Shown here piece by piece: positions 1 to 8,438 of a DNA stretch of 64,000 nt (position 1 is the stretch's first letter; each line of letters begins with the position of its first letter). The notes under the pieces are model-generated. The model saw only the letters and a program-made list of their open reading frames with translations. It ran no database searches and was not told the DNA's origin. A program made the translations under genes and the position numbers. Origin of the DNA: Limnohabitans kasalickyi (lineage in GTDB: Bacteria > Pseudomonadota > Gammaproteobacteria > Burkholderiales > Burkholderiaceae_C); NCBI GenBank assembly GCA_965234325.1, contig OZ248407.1:1612001-1676000 (forward strand). The letters are read 5' to 3'.

Positions 1-1958
1 TGGTGCTGCAGGCCTTCACCGCCCAAGGTGGTGCGCCCCGACGTGGCACCCAGCAAGAAACCTCGGGCGCGTTGGTCGGCCGCCGCCCAAATGGCGTCGC
101 CCACACGCTGAAACCCGAACATCGAGTAGTAAATATAGAAGGGCAGCATGGCCAATCCATGCACGCTGTAGCTGGTGGCAGCCGCAGTCCAACTGGCAAT
201 GGCGCCGGCTTCGCTGATGCCTTCTTCCAAAATTTGACCGTCCATGGCTTCGCGGTAACTCAACACCGATCCAATGTCCTCGGGCTCGTAACGCTGCCCC
301 ACGCTGGAATAAATGCCGACCTGCTTGAACAAGTTGGCCATGCCAAAGGTGCGGGCCTCATCAGCCACGATGGGCACAATGCGCGGCCCCAACTGTGGGT
401 CTTTGAGCAAGTTGGCCAACATGCGCACAAAGGCCATGGTGGTGGACATTTCTTTGCCCGCCGCGTTGAGCGCGAAGTTGGCATATTGGCCAATGACGGG
501 CACGGGCACCACATCGGCTTGGGTGAGCCGCTGAGGCATGTAGCCGCCCAATCGTTGGCGCTGCGCATGCAGGTAGCGCATTTCGTCCGAATCGTCCGCC
601 GGCTTGAAGAACGCCAACTGGGTGGCCTGCGCGTCGGTCAAGGGCAGATTGAAACGGTTTCTAAATTCGATCAAGGCCGTCTCGTCGAGCTTCTTTTGGC
701 TGTGGGTGGTCATCTTGCCCTGCCCTGCCTCGCCCATGCCATAGCCTTTTTTGGTGTGCGCCAAAATCACGGTGGGCTGACCTTGGTGGTTGGCGGCAGC
801 CGCATAGGCCGCATGAATTTTGACCAAGTCGTGGCCGCCGCGCTTGAGTCGGTCGATCTGCTCGTCCGTCATACCTTGGGCCAAACGGGCCAACTCTTCG
901 TTTTGACCAAAGAACGTGTCGCGGTTGAAACGCCCGTCTTTGGCCGCGAAGGTTTGCATCTGGCCATCGACCGTGTCGGCAAAAGCGCGTACCAAAGCGC
1001 CTGTGACGTCGCGTGCAAACAAGCCATCCCAGTCGCTGCCCCACACGAGTTTGATGACGTTCCACCCCGCACCGCGGAACAAACGCTCCAACTCATCAAT
1101 GATGCGACCGTTGCCACGCACAGGGCCATCTAAGCGCTGCAAGTTGCAGTTCACCACCCACACCAAGTTGTCGAGCTTTTCACGTGAAGCTAAGGTCAAG
1201 GCACTCATGCTCTCGGGCTCATCCATCTCGCCGTCCCCAAACACGCCCCAGACCTTGCGTGCACTGCAGTCTTGCAACTGACGGTGTGTGAGGTAGCGCA
1301 TGAAGCGCGCGTGGTAGATCGAGCTGATGGGGCCAATACCCATGGAGCCCGTGGGGAACTGCCAAAAATCAGGCATCAGACAAGGATGGGGATAGCTGCT
1401 CAGTCCGCGCACGCCGTCTGGGGCCGTGATCTCTTGGCGGTAATACGACAAATCGGCCTCACTCAAGCGCCCTTCCAAAAAAGCGCGTGCATAAACGCCC
1501 GGTGCGCTATGTGGCTGAAAAAACACCAAATCACCCCCATGCGCAGCATCGCGCGCATGAAAGAAATGGTTGAACCCGACCTCAAACAAATCGGCAGCGC
1601 TGGCATAGCTGGCAATGTGCCCGCCCAATTCCCCATACGCCGCATTGGCCCGCGCCACCATGGCCAACGCATTCCATCGCATCAACGACCCCAAACGCTC
1701 TTCCATCGCCAAGTCACCCGGAAAGACAGGCTGCTCATGCACGGCTACGGTGTTCACATAAGGCGTGGTCAACTCGGGCTGCCACTGCACGTTGGCGGTG
1801 TTGGCGAGTTGCACCAAGTTGTCCAACACGAAGCGCGCGCGCTCAGGCCCTTCTGCGGCCAGCAATGCCAAAAAGGCATCGCGCCATTCGGCAGTTTCGG
1901 CGGGGTCCACATCGCCGTTGGCAGTGACTAAAAAGGGGGGATGGCTGTGATCGGTCAT
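1..1958 (-). CDS. aceE: Homodimeric-type 2-oxoacid dehydrogenase E1 (AceE/MdeB-like), 5' part
   Basis: Thiamine-diphosphate E1 subunit that decarboxylates pyruvate (or 2-oxobutyrate) and passes the acyl group to an E2 lipoyl protein. The first 652 codons are present and the rest lies beyond the left edge; the family is about 890 residues. The translation follows AceE closely: an early DVDPAET segment, ELGGHIASYASAA, a GGDLVFF/HSAPGVYARAF stretch, the thiamine motif GDGEMDEPES ending in NCN, and PFYIYYSMFGFQRVGDAIW near the cut end. ATG at 1958 is the first in-frame start; no clear Shine-Dalgarno is seen. A divergent Lrp-type regulator lies 105 bases upstream. That arrangement recalls mdeR/mdeB of Pseudomonas putida methionine catabolism, so 2-oxobutyrate is a real alternative substrate. 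E2 and E3 genes are not visible. Confidence 0.9.
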   Translation of the reverse strand, partial: MTDHSHPPFLVTANGDVDPAETAEWRDAFLALLAAEGPERARFVLDNLVQLANTANVQWQPELTTPYVNTVAVHEQPVFPGDLAMEERLGSLMRWNALAMVARANAAYGELGGHIASYASAADLFEVGFNHFFHARDAAHGGDLVFFQPHSAPGVYARAFLEGRLSEADLSYYRQEITAPDGVRGLSSYPHPCLMPDFWQFPTGSMGIGPISSIYHARFMRYLTHRQLQDCSARKVWGVFGDGEMDEPESMSALTLASREKLDNLVWVVNCNLQRLDGPVRGNGRIIDELERLFRGAGWNVIKLVWGSDWDGLFARDVTGALVRAFADTVDGQMQTFAAKDGRFNRDTFFGQNEELARLAQGMTDEQIDRLKRGGHDLVKIHAAYAAAANHQGQPTVILAHTKKGYGMGEAGQGKMTTHSQKKLDETALIEFRNRFNLPLTDAQATQLAFFKPADDSDEMRYLHAQRQRLGGYMPQRLTQADVVPVPVIGQYANFALNAAGKEMSTTMAFVRMLANLLKDPQLGPRIVPIVADEARTFGMANLFKQVGIYSSVGQRYEPEDIGSVLSYREAMDGQILEEGISEAGAIASWTAAATSYSVHGLAMLPFYIYYSMFGFQRVGDAIWAAADQRARGFLLGATSGRTTLGGEGLQH

Positions 1959-2063
1959 GGCATCAACTGTAAAAAATAATGCGCCAAATAGGGTGTCGTT
2001 TTTGGGGAGAAAAGACAACCACGCAGCATAAAATGCCTCAAATACCCGCATAAGAAGCACAAA
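1959..2063. promoter_or_regulatory. Divergent promoter region between E1 gene and Lrp regulator
   Basis: These 105 bases separate the leftward E1 gene from the rightward Lrp gene and must hold both promoters. The region is A/T-rich, as expected for Lrp-family binding. It contains a small inverted repeat, GCAT-aaa-ATGC, at 2026-2036, about 30 bases before the regulator's ATG. Binding by the neighbouring regulator is inference. Confidence 0.35.
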
Positions 2064-2528
2064 ATGAATTTAGACAGCACGGATCTGCGCATCTTGACGG
2101 AATTGCAACAAGACAGCTCGCTCACCAACATCGAGTTGGCGCGCAGGGTGCATTTGTCTCCCTCCCCTTGTTTGACACGCGTCAAAGCGCTCGAGGCGAG
2201 TGGCGTGATTGGGCGTTATGTGGCCTTGGTCGACCCCAAGAAACTGGGGTTGAATTTGTCGGTGTTCATTTCGATCAGCTTGAAAGAGCAGTCCAAATCT
2301 GCCTTGGCCGAGTTTGAGCAGCGCATCGCCGAACACGACGAGGTGATGGAGTGTTACCTGATGACGGGCGACAGCGATTACCTGATTCGCGTCGCCATAG
2401 CCGATATCACCGCCTTGGAAAAATTCATCCTGGAGCAGCTCACCCCGATCCCGGGCATTGAAAAAATCCGTTCCAGCTTTGCGTTGAAACAAGTGCGTTA
2501 CAAAACGGCTTTGCCGCTGCCCAACTGA
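2064..2528 (+). CDS. Lrp/AsnC family transcriptional regulator
   Basis: A 154-residue DNA-binding regulator of the feast/famine family. The N-terminal third is a winged helix-turn-helix (starts MNLDSTDLRIL; recognition region LSPSPCLTRVKALEASG). The rest is the ligand-binding RAM domain with the typical MTGDSDYLIRV segment and a final IRSSFALKQVRYKTALP strand. Length is normal for the family. It is divergent from the E1 dehydrogenase gene, so it probably controls that gene in response to an amino acid; MdeR, the Lrp-type activator of methionine catabolism in Pseudomonas, is the precedent. It converges with the cupin gene, whose stop lies 10 bases away. Confidence 0.9.
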   Translation: MNLDSTDLRILTELQQDSSLTNIELARRVHLSPSPCLTRVKALEASGVIGRYVALVDPKKLGLNLSVFISISLKEQSKSALAEFEQRIAEHDEVMECYLMTGDSDYLIRVAIADITALEKFILEQLTPIPGIEKIRSSFALKQVRYKTALPLPN

Positions 2529-2538
2529 GCGTGGCCCA

Positions 2539-3192
2539 CTAACTCAGCAGATGCCCCGTTTTCACAAAAATCGTGCAACCCTCTTTGCTAAAAGGCTGGT
2601 GCAAACTCAAATGGGGGCTTCGAATCCAAGATCCGGCAGGGTAGCGACCGTGCTCGTCTTCAAAAACACCGTCGACCACAAAGATTTCTTCACCACCGAA
2701 ATGCCTGTGTGGATTGAAAAATGTTTGCGGAGCCCATCGAACTAACGTCGAGCCACTGCCCTGCTGCATCAACGGCATGACCTTTAGACCGGGCACCATG
2801 CCTTGGTGCCAAGTGGCCGTTGTCGTGTCAACGACTTCTCGCACCTCTTGGTCGGGCCCCAGATGACGCAACTTCACAAACAGGGTGCAGCCCAGCTCAC
2901 TGAACGGCGCATGAGACGAGCCGGGTGGATTCATCAGGTAAGTGCCAGCGGGATAGTCCCCCGTCTCGTCACTGAATACCCCGTCCAAAACCAAGATTTC
3001 TTCGCCCAGTTCATGCTGATGGGCTTGGAATTTGGATCCTGGCTGATAACGAACGATGGATGTGGCTTTTGCCACCTCGCCCCCTAGGCGCTCAAGCATT
3101 CGTCTGTCCACCCCAGACTGGGGACTCGGAATCCAAGGCAAATCATGGTGATGGATCACCACCCTTTGGCTGTAATCAGCATGGATATTCAT
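2539..3192 (-). CDS. Double-cupin ChrR-like protein
   Basis: A 217-residue protein made of two tandem cupin domains, roughly residues 35-110 and 135-215. Each has the metal-binding pattern of the ChrR cupin (first: HQHELGEEILVLDGVFSDETG; second: HRHFGGEEIFVVDGVFEDEHG) and a following PAGT/PAGS turn and PPGSSHAPF/SPHLSLHQPF strand. The strong similarity between the halves points to internal duplication. There is no zinc-binding N-terminal anti-sigma domain and no neighbouring ECF sigma factor, so it is probably a stand-alone metal-dependent enzyme or sensor of the ChrR-cupin family. The substrate cannot be told. Confidence 0.8.
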   Translation of the reverse strand: MNIHADYSQRVVIHHHDLPWIPSPQSGVDRRMLERLGGEVAKATSIVRYQPGSKFQAHQHELGEEILVLDGVFSDETGDYPAGTYLMNPPGSSHAPFSELGCTLFVKLRHLGPDQEVREVVDTTTATWHQGMVPGLKVMPLMQQGSGSTLVRWAPQTFFNPHRHFGGEEIFVVDGVFEDEHGRYPAGSWIRSPHLSLHQPFSKEGCTIFVKTGHLLS

Positions 3193-3388
3193 GGGTATGA
3201 AATGCTCAATTTAAAAAATAACAAAAACCCATCTTAGTTAACTTTATGCATGGCTCTGCAAGGGGCGTTGCCGTTTCAAAGTGAGTTCGCCGGCGCACAG
3301 ACCAAAGGATGTTCATTCACTAGCCTGCAGGTGTGTGATTTTCGTCACATGTCGGCATCAAGTCGATCAACTTTCTAAGGGGTTCACC

Positions 3389-3568
3389 ATGAGTATCAAC
3401 AAAGACCAAGTCAAAGGACGTGCCGACCAAGCTGTGGGCAAAGTGAAAGAGGTCGTTGGGGCAGCCGTCGGCAACAAAGAGCTTGAGCTCAAGGGCGCGA
3501 TCCAGAAAAACGTTGGCGTCGTTCAAGCGAAAGTCGGCGACATCAAGTCGAGCATCAGCAAGGCCTAA
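3389..3568 (+). CDS. CsbD-like stress protein
   Basis: A 59-residue hydrophilic protein of the CsbD family, which general stress regulators induce in many bacteria; its biochemical role is unknown. The start MSINKDQVKGRADQAVGKVKEV is the characteristic CsbD signature and is followed by a helical, Lys/Ala-rich tail. The ATG at 3389 is preceded by AAGGGG at 3377-3382, which decides the start over longer in-frame extensions. A BON-domain gene follows after an 81-base spacer containing a hairpin. Confidence 0.85.
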   Translation: MSINKDQVKGRADQAVGKVKEVVGAAVGNKELELKGAIQKNVGVVQAKVGDIKSSISKA

Positions 3569-3608
3569 AACCTTCTTGCGTGAAAGCTAAACACCCAACG
3601 CTTATCCA

Positions 3609-3631
3609 GCTGTCGTCAAAACGGCGACAGC
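3609..3631 (+). terminator. Hairpin between CsbD and BON genes
   Basis: GCTGTCGTC - AAAAC - GGCGACAGC forms a 9-bp stem (one G-T pair) with a 5-base loop, 40 bases after the CsbD stop and 19 bases before the BON gene. No clear run of T follows, so it may be a weak terminator, an attenuator or a messenger-stabilising hairpin. Confidence 0.45.
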
Positions 3632-3649
3632 CAACTTATTGGAACAATC

Positions 3650-3979
3650 ATGATCACTAAATTTGCAGGCACTTTGTTTTTGTCGGGCGCACTATTGGGC
3701 GCGCTCTTGAGCCCGATGCAAGCCACCGCCAAAGACAGCACAACCGACACCCCTGGTCAGTATGTGGACGATGCCACGATCACAGCCAAGGTCAAAGCAG
3801 CGTTTGCTGAAGACAAGCTGGTCAAGGGACGAGACATCAGTGTCCGAACAGATCATGGTGTTGTGGACTTAACAGGGTCTGTCAACAGCCAAGGGGAATC
3901 CAACAGGGCCACGGACTTGGCAAGCAAGGTGAAAGCAGTCCGTGCAGTTCACAACAATTTGACTGTGTCGCCACGTTAG
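3650..3979 (+). CDS. Periplasmic BON-domain protein (OsmY-like)
   Basis: A 109-residue exported protein. Residues 1-27 form a signal peptide (hydrophobic FAGTLFLSGALLGALLSP, probable cleavage after ATA). Residues about 40-107 form one BON domain (DDATITAKVKAAFAEDK; VRTDHGVVDLTGSV; AVRAVHNNLTV). OsmY, the best known relative, has two BON domains; this is a single-domain version. BON proteins bind phospholipid or membrane and are commonly induced by osmotic or envelope stress. Sitting behind a CsbD gene fits a shared stress response, but co-regulation is inference. Confidence 0.85.
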   Translation: MITKFAGTLFLSGALLGALLSPMQATAKDSTTDTPGQYVDDATITAKVKAAFAEDKLVKGRDISVRTDHGVVDLTGSVNSQGESNRATDLASKVKAVRAVHNNLTVSPR

Positions 3980-4155
3980 ACGGAAATCTTGCAATCAATT
4001 CGTCCGCTGCCGAACCCATTAGCCCTACGTAATTCAAGCTTTCGAGCCATGGGCTAAAGTGTGTTCGTATAAATTTTTTATTAATAATATTAATATGGGT
4101 TTGTATACCAAACATTTAATACTACTAATAAAATTTCACTGAAAACCATTTGATC

Positions 4156-6099
4156 ATGAACAAGATTCAAAACACGCTCATAGGCCTTCGCTTGGGGGTA
4201 TCTTTCCTCGTCGTCGTCGTTTTTCTAATCTTGGTAACAGTGATTGGTATTTTCGAAATCCGCTCGATCAACCATGATTTAAATTTGATTGTCAAAGATC
4301 GAATGGTCAAGGTCCAACTCGCGAACACCGTCGAAAATGAGATGAACCGTCAGGCACGCGCCATACGCACGGCGATTATTTCGTTAGACCCAAAGATTGT
4401 TGACGACGAGTTAGCCAAGGTAACCGAGTCCAAAAGATTAACAGCTCAAGCCATTGATGCGTTAACTGCAAGTGTTAGTACGGCAGAAGGAAAAGCTGCA
4501 CTCGCAAAATTAGAAACGCTGAGAAACACTTACCGCGAAAAACAAGACCAGCTGGTCAACCTGATCAAAAGCAAAGATGCCGCCACCAGCGGCGCTTACC
4601 TGATCAGCGAGATATTGCCCGTACAAGCTCAGTACATCCATGCCATAGAGGATTTCATTGCCATTCAAAATGAATCCATCACCCAATTTGCCGCTCAAGC
4701 TATTTCTGACGGAAATCTGGGTGAGGTGTGGATGCTTATCATCTCCACGGCAGCCATTTTATTTACGGTATTGATATCTTGGGTCATCACTGGATCCATC
4801 ACAAGGCCACTGAAAAACATCCAAGACGTCATCACCAACGTGGGTAAAAATTTCGATTTCAACCTCAGGGTCAACAACGTTTCAAAAGACGAACTTGGGC
4901 AAACAGCCGCGGTATTCAACGAAATGCTGGCGCGCCAGCAAGCCGCCATCACCGAGGTTAATCAAGTCGCTGGTGCTATTGCACAAGGTGATTTTTCACG
5001 TCAGGTCAAGACGGCCATGAGCGGCGATCTTCAAACCATGAAGATCGCAGTCAATCAATGTGCCACCAGTGTTTTTGTGACCATGAATGCTTTAACTGAA
5101 GTGATGCAAGCCCTGCAAAAGGGCGATTTCAGTCAACGCATGTCCAGCGACGTCAAAGGCGAAATCAGATCAACGGTCGATGTCACCATGCAATCGATGG
5201 AGACGCTCATCAACGAGCTGGGCCAAGTCATGTCCAATTTGGCAACGGGTGATTTGAGAGGTCGTGTTGTGGTTGCAGCCGCAGGTGACTTGGATCGTCT
5301 CAAAAACAACACCAACGTGTCACTTGAGGCTTTGGGTGGCGTGATGAAAGCGCTCAATCACAACGCACAGCAAGTTGCTGCTGCAGCGAGCCAATCCAGC
5401 ATTGCCCTGAATCAGGTGAGTGATGGCGCGATCAACCAAACGCACGCCATTTCGCAAATCGTGATTGCTGTCAAAGAAGCATCACAAGCGATTGAAGATG
5501 TTTCGAGGAATACTGAGTCTGCGTCGATTGAGTCCAAATTCTCAATGGAGGTTGTCCTTCACTCGCGAGACAAAATGACTGAAATGGTCGACGTCGTTCA
5601 CAGCATTTCAGACAACTCAAAGAAGATCAACAAGATCACCGGCATCATCGAAGACATTGCCAATAAAACCAATTTGCTATCGCTCAATGCGGCCATTGAA
5701 GCGGCCAGAGCGGGTGAGCATGGCAAGGGCTTCAGTGTCGTGGCGGATGAGGTTGGCAAATTGGCCACCATCAGTGCGCAAAACGCCAAAGAGATCAAAC
5801 AGCTGATTGAAAAAGCGGTTGTCGATACGGAAAAAGCTGTCAAAACGGTCCAAGAAGTCGCCGCTGAAATGTCAAAAATTGATGGCGCCTCCAGCGCTTC
5901 CAATGGTTTTCTGATGAGAATCTCATCGGCGATCGAGCAGCAAAACAGCGCTGTACAAGAAATCGCCGCGAACTTAGAGAACCTCGACGCCATTGCTCGA
6001 TCCAATGCCAGCGCGAGTGAGGAAATCACGGCCTCGGTCATGGAGCTCTCAAAGATCGCTGACTCAACGCGCCAAAGTCTGTCAAATTTTAAAAACTAA
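4156..6099 (+). CDS. Methyl-accepting chemotaxis protein with poly-HAMP linker
   Basis: A 647-residue membrane chemoreceptor. TM1 is at about residues 12-34, a four-helix-bundle-type periplasmic sensor at about 35-185 and TM2 at about 190-212. A HAMP domain (SITRPLKNIQ) follows, then further HAMP-like repeats marked by AIAQGDFSRQV, ALQKGDFSQRM and NLATGDLRGRV (to about residue 395). The signalling hairpin is at about 495-535 (IANKTNLLSLNAAIEAARAG...GFSVVADEVGKLA). It ends shortly after the methylation helix with no CheR/CheB-tethering pentapeptide. I chose ATG 4156; a TTG two codons upstream is possible. Upstream DNA (3980-4155) is AT-rich. No che genes are nearby, so this is an orphan receptor that would feed a distant CheA. 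Confidence 0.92.
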   Translation: MNKIQNTLIGLRLGVSFLVVVVFLILVTVIGIFEIRSINHDLNLIVKDRMVKVQLANTVENEMNRQARAIRTAIISLDPKIVDDELAKVTESKRLTAQAIDALTASVSTAEGKAALAKLETLRNTYREKQDQLVNLIKSKDAATSGAYLISEILPVQAQYIHAIEDFIAIQNESITQFAAQAISDGNLGEVWMLIISTAAILFTVLISWVITGSITRPLKNIQDVITNVGKNFDFNLRVNNVSKDELGQTAAVFNEMLARQQAAITEVNQVAGAIAQGDFSRQVKTAMSGDLQTMKIAVNQCATSVFVTMNALTEVMQALQKGDFSQRMSSDVKGEIRSTVDVTMQSMETLINELGQVMSNLATGDLRGRVVVAAAGDLDRLKNNTNVSLEALGGVMKALNHNAQQVAAAASQSSIALNQVSDGAINQTHAISQIVIAVKEASQAIEDVSRNTESASIESKFSMEVVLHSRDKMTEMVDVVHSISDNSKKINKITGIIEDIANKTNLLSLNAAIEAARAGEHGKGFSVVADEVGKLATISAQNAKEIKQLIEKAVVDTEKAVKTVQEVAAEMSKIDGASSASNGFLMRISSAIEQQNSAVQEIAANLENLDAIARSNASASEEITASVMELSKIADSTRQSLSNFKN

Positions 6100-6120
6100 C
6101 AGCGAATCGGTTAGATCCCG

Positions 6121-7659
6121 ATGAAAACCAGCGCCACAGAGCAGCCTTTCCGCAAGGCAGATGCCAATGCCCCTTTCGCACTGGTCATTGGCAGCGGTTT
6201 TGGCGGCTTGGCGGCTGCTGTTCGCTTATGCGCCAAAGGTTGGCGCGTGCAGGTGCTCGAGAAGTTAGATGAGCCAGGCGGCCGTGCCCGCGTCCACCAT
6301 GTCGACGGTCACATCTTTGATGCTGGCCCGACGATCGTCACCGTGCCACACTTGTTGGAAGAGTTGTGGCGCCTAGGTGGGCGCAAACTTGCGGATGATG
6401 TCGAATTGCGTTTGCTCGACCCTTATTACCGAATCCGCTTCGACGATGGTGACCACTTCAATTACAGCGGAGACCCTGAGCGCATGCGCGCTGAAGTCCT
6501 GCGCATCGACCCTACGGCGGGTCCCGGATATGCCGCCTTCTTGGCGGAAGCAGACCTGTGTTTAGAACTGTGCTTTGACACCCTCAGCTGCCAATCGTTT
6601 GAGAGCATTGGCGAACTGTTGAAAGCTGTGCCGTCTATTGTGCGCATGAAAGGCTGGCGAAGTCTGCATGCGATGGTCGCCACGCATATCCAACACCCTA
6701 AGCTGCGCCAAGCCTTGAGCCTTCAGTCGCTTTTGATTGGTGGCAATCCATTTTCTGTGACCTGCGTCTACTCACTGATCAATGCGCTGGAAAGGCGTTT
6801 TGGTGTGCACTGGGCCATGGGCGGCACAGGGGCTTTGGTGAAAGGCTTGGTGGATGTGATGGAGGGCATGGGTGGCAGTCTGCGCACAGGCGCTGAAGTT
6901 CGCCGCATCGATGTCGCAGAGGGACGCGCTTATGGCGTCACTCTGGCCACCGGCGAAACCATTGCTGCTGATATCGTAGTTTGCAATGCCGACGCGGCTT
7001 GGACCTATAAAAACCTGATCGACTCAAAACACCGCAAAGTGTGGACCAACGCCAAGGTCGAGAAGGGCAAATATTCCATGAGTCTGTTTGTTTGGTACTT
7101 TGGCACCAACAAACGTTTTGACGACGTGCCCCATCACATGATGCTGCTGGGCCCGCGTTATGAGGCACTGTTGGCAGACATCTTCAAAAACTACCATCTG
7201 GCCGACGATTTCAGCCTTTACTTGCATCGCCCAACAGCCACCGATTCAGCCATGGCGCCGCAAGGTTGCGATAGCTTTTATGTGCTGGCACCCGTCCCCA
7301 ACTTGAAAAGCGGCACAGACTGGACTAGCCAGGCAGAGCCTTACCGTGCTGCCATTGCGCAAGCGTTGGAAGCGACGGTTCTGCCCAATTTAAGCGAGCA
7401 TCTGACGGTCTCGTTCATGACCACACCGCAAGACTTTCAAGACACCCTGCTCTCTTACCAAGGCGCCGCCTTTGGGCTTGAACCTATTCTGTTGCAAAGC
7501 GCTTGGTTCAGACCGCACAACCGAAGCGAAGACATTCAAAACCTGTTCATGGTGGGTGCCTGCACCCACCCAGGTGCAGGCATACCCGGTGTGCTGATGT
7601 CGGCAAAAGCCCTGGAGACCGTGCTGCCTGATCCAGCGACTTTCAAGCGTTCGAAGTGA
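6121..7659 (+). CDS. Phytoene desaturase-family FAD oxidoreductase (CrtI-like)
   Basis: A 512-residue flavoprotein. The Rossmann motif GSGFGG lies at residues 24-29 and is followed by LEKLDEPGGRARVH, the usual CrtI continuation. The C-terminus has LFMVGACTHPGAGIPGVLMSAK, the CrtI-type FAD-contact segment. CrtI enzymes desaturate or isomerise carotenoid backbones at the membrane. Length matches the family. No phytoene synthase (crtB), crtE or cyclase is in the window. The gene overlaps the next ABC permease by one base (TGATG), so the substrate is probably something made or modified here and then exported. It could act on a non-carotenoid polyisoprenoid or lipid. The family is confident, the reaction is not. 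Confidence 0.85.
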   Translation: MKTSATEQPFRKADANAPFALVIGSGFGGLAAAVRLCAKGWRVQVLEKLDEPGGRARVHHVDGHIFDAGPTIVTVPHLLEELWRLGGRKLADDVELRLLDPYYRIRFDDGDHFNYSGDPERMRAEVLRIDPTAGPGYAAFLAEADLCLELCFDTLSCQSFESIGELLKAVPSIVRMKGWRSLHAMVATHIQHPKLRQALSLQSLLIGGNPFSVTCVYSLINALERRFGVHWAMGGTGALVKGLVDVMEGMGGSLRTGAEVRRIDVAEGRAYGVTLATGETIAADIVVCNADAAWTYKNLIDSKHRKVWTNAKVEKGKYSMSLFVWYFGTNKRFDDVPHHMMLLGPRYEALLADIFKNYHLADDFSLYLHRPTATDSAMAPQGCDSFYVLAPVPNLKSGTDWTSQAEPYRAAIAQALEATVLPNLSEHLTVSFMTTPQDFQDTLLSYQGAAFGLEPILLQSAWFRPHNRSEDIQNLFMVGACTHPGAGIPGVLMSAKALETVLPDPATFKRSK

Positions 7660-8438
7660 TGTCCAGCAGCCGTCTTTTGATCGAACAAACACTTGCTGTG
7701 GCACAGCGGCTGTTGCTGGAGCAATGGCGGCAAAAGCGGGGGCTGATCTTTTGGGCCGTGTTCCCATCGACGATGATGCTGCTCTTCGGTTTGGTCTACG
7801 CCCACAACGACAGCATGCGTGCTGGCCTGGATGCAGCAGCCGCTGGCATTTTGGTGGGTGCCGCGCTTTTCTTCAGCTGCTTGGGCGGCACCGTCGCGGT
7901 GATCGCTGCGGAACGTGAACGCGGCACCCTGCCCCGCTTGCTGACCACACCCCTGCACCCCGCCGCGTATTTTTTGGGGGTTGTGATTGCACAGTTGTTG
8001 TTGGCTTTGATGCAAGTGGTCATGCTCTACAGCATCGCCCTGGCCATTGGCGTCAAGTACCACGGCAGCCTTTTCTTAGGCGGATTGATTTTGCTACTCT
8101 CCGTGTTTGCCTACGTGGGCATGGGATTTTTCTTGGGCGCACGCTTTGCCAGACGCAGCGAAGAAGTGGTGGTGGCGTTATCGGCGATTGGTGTGCCTTT
8201 GCTGGTGTTGGGTGGCACCTTTTTCCCGCTCGAAATCATGCCCCAAGGCATGCAAGCCGTGGCACACATCAACCCCATGCTGCACATGAACCAAGCCTTC
8301 AAAGGTGTGGCGGCGTATGGCCTAGGCTGGGCTGAACTGCGCTTTGAAGTGACTTTTCTGTTTGTGTTTTGTGGCCTGTCGCTGGCTTTGGGCATCCAGT
8401 CGTATCGGCACCTACTGGGCGTAGAGAAATCCAAATGA
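7659..8438 (+). CDS. ABC-2 type transporter permease
   Basis: A 259-residue integral membrane subunit with about six hydrophobic segments (for example FWAVFPSTMMLLFGLVYA, AGILVGAALFFSCLGGTV, GGLILLLSVFAYVGMGFFLG). Between them is the ABC-2 cytoplasmic signature ERERGTLPRLLTTPL, and near the end PLEIMPQGMQAVAHINPM. ABC-2 permeases export drugs, polysaccharides or lipids. The ATG at 7659 overlaps the crtI-like stop (TGATG); a GTG at 7656 is an alternative. The downstream ATPase starts in a 4-base ATGA overlap, so the three genes form one tightly coupled operon. Confidence 0.88.
   Translation: MSSSRLLIEQTLAVAQRLLLEQWRQKRGLIFWAVFPSTMMLLFGLVYAHNDSMRAGLDAAAAGILVGAALFFSCLGGTVAVIAAERERGTLPRLLTTPLHPAAYFLGVVIAQLLLALMQVVMLYSIALAIGVKYHGSLFLGGLILLLSVFAYVGMGFFLGARFARRSEEVVVALSAIGVPLLVLGGTFFPLEIMPQGMQAVAHINPMLHMNQAFKGVAAYGLGWAELRFEVTFLFVFCGLSLALGIQSYRHLLGVEKSK

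Noticed and set aside
3..1133. A 376-codon plus-strand open frame at the left edge
   Set aside because: It is the antisense of the aceE-like gene, whose minus-strand translation matches E1 motif by motif.
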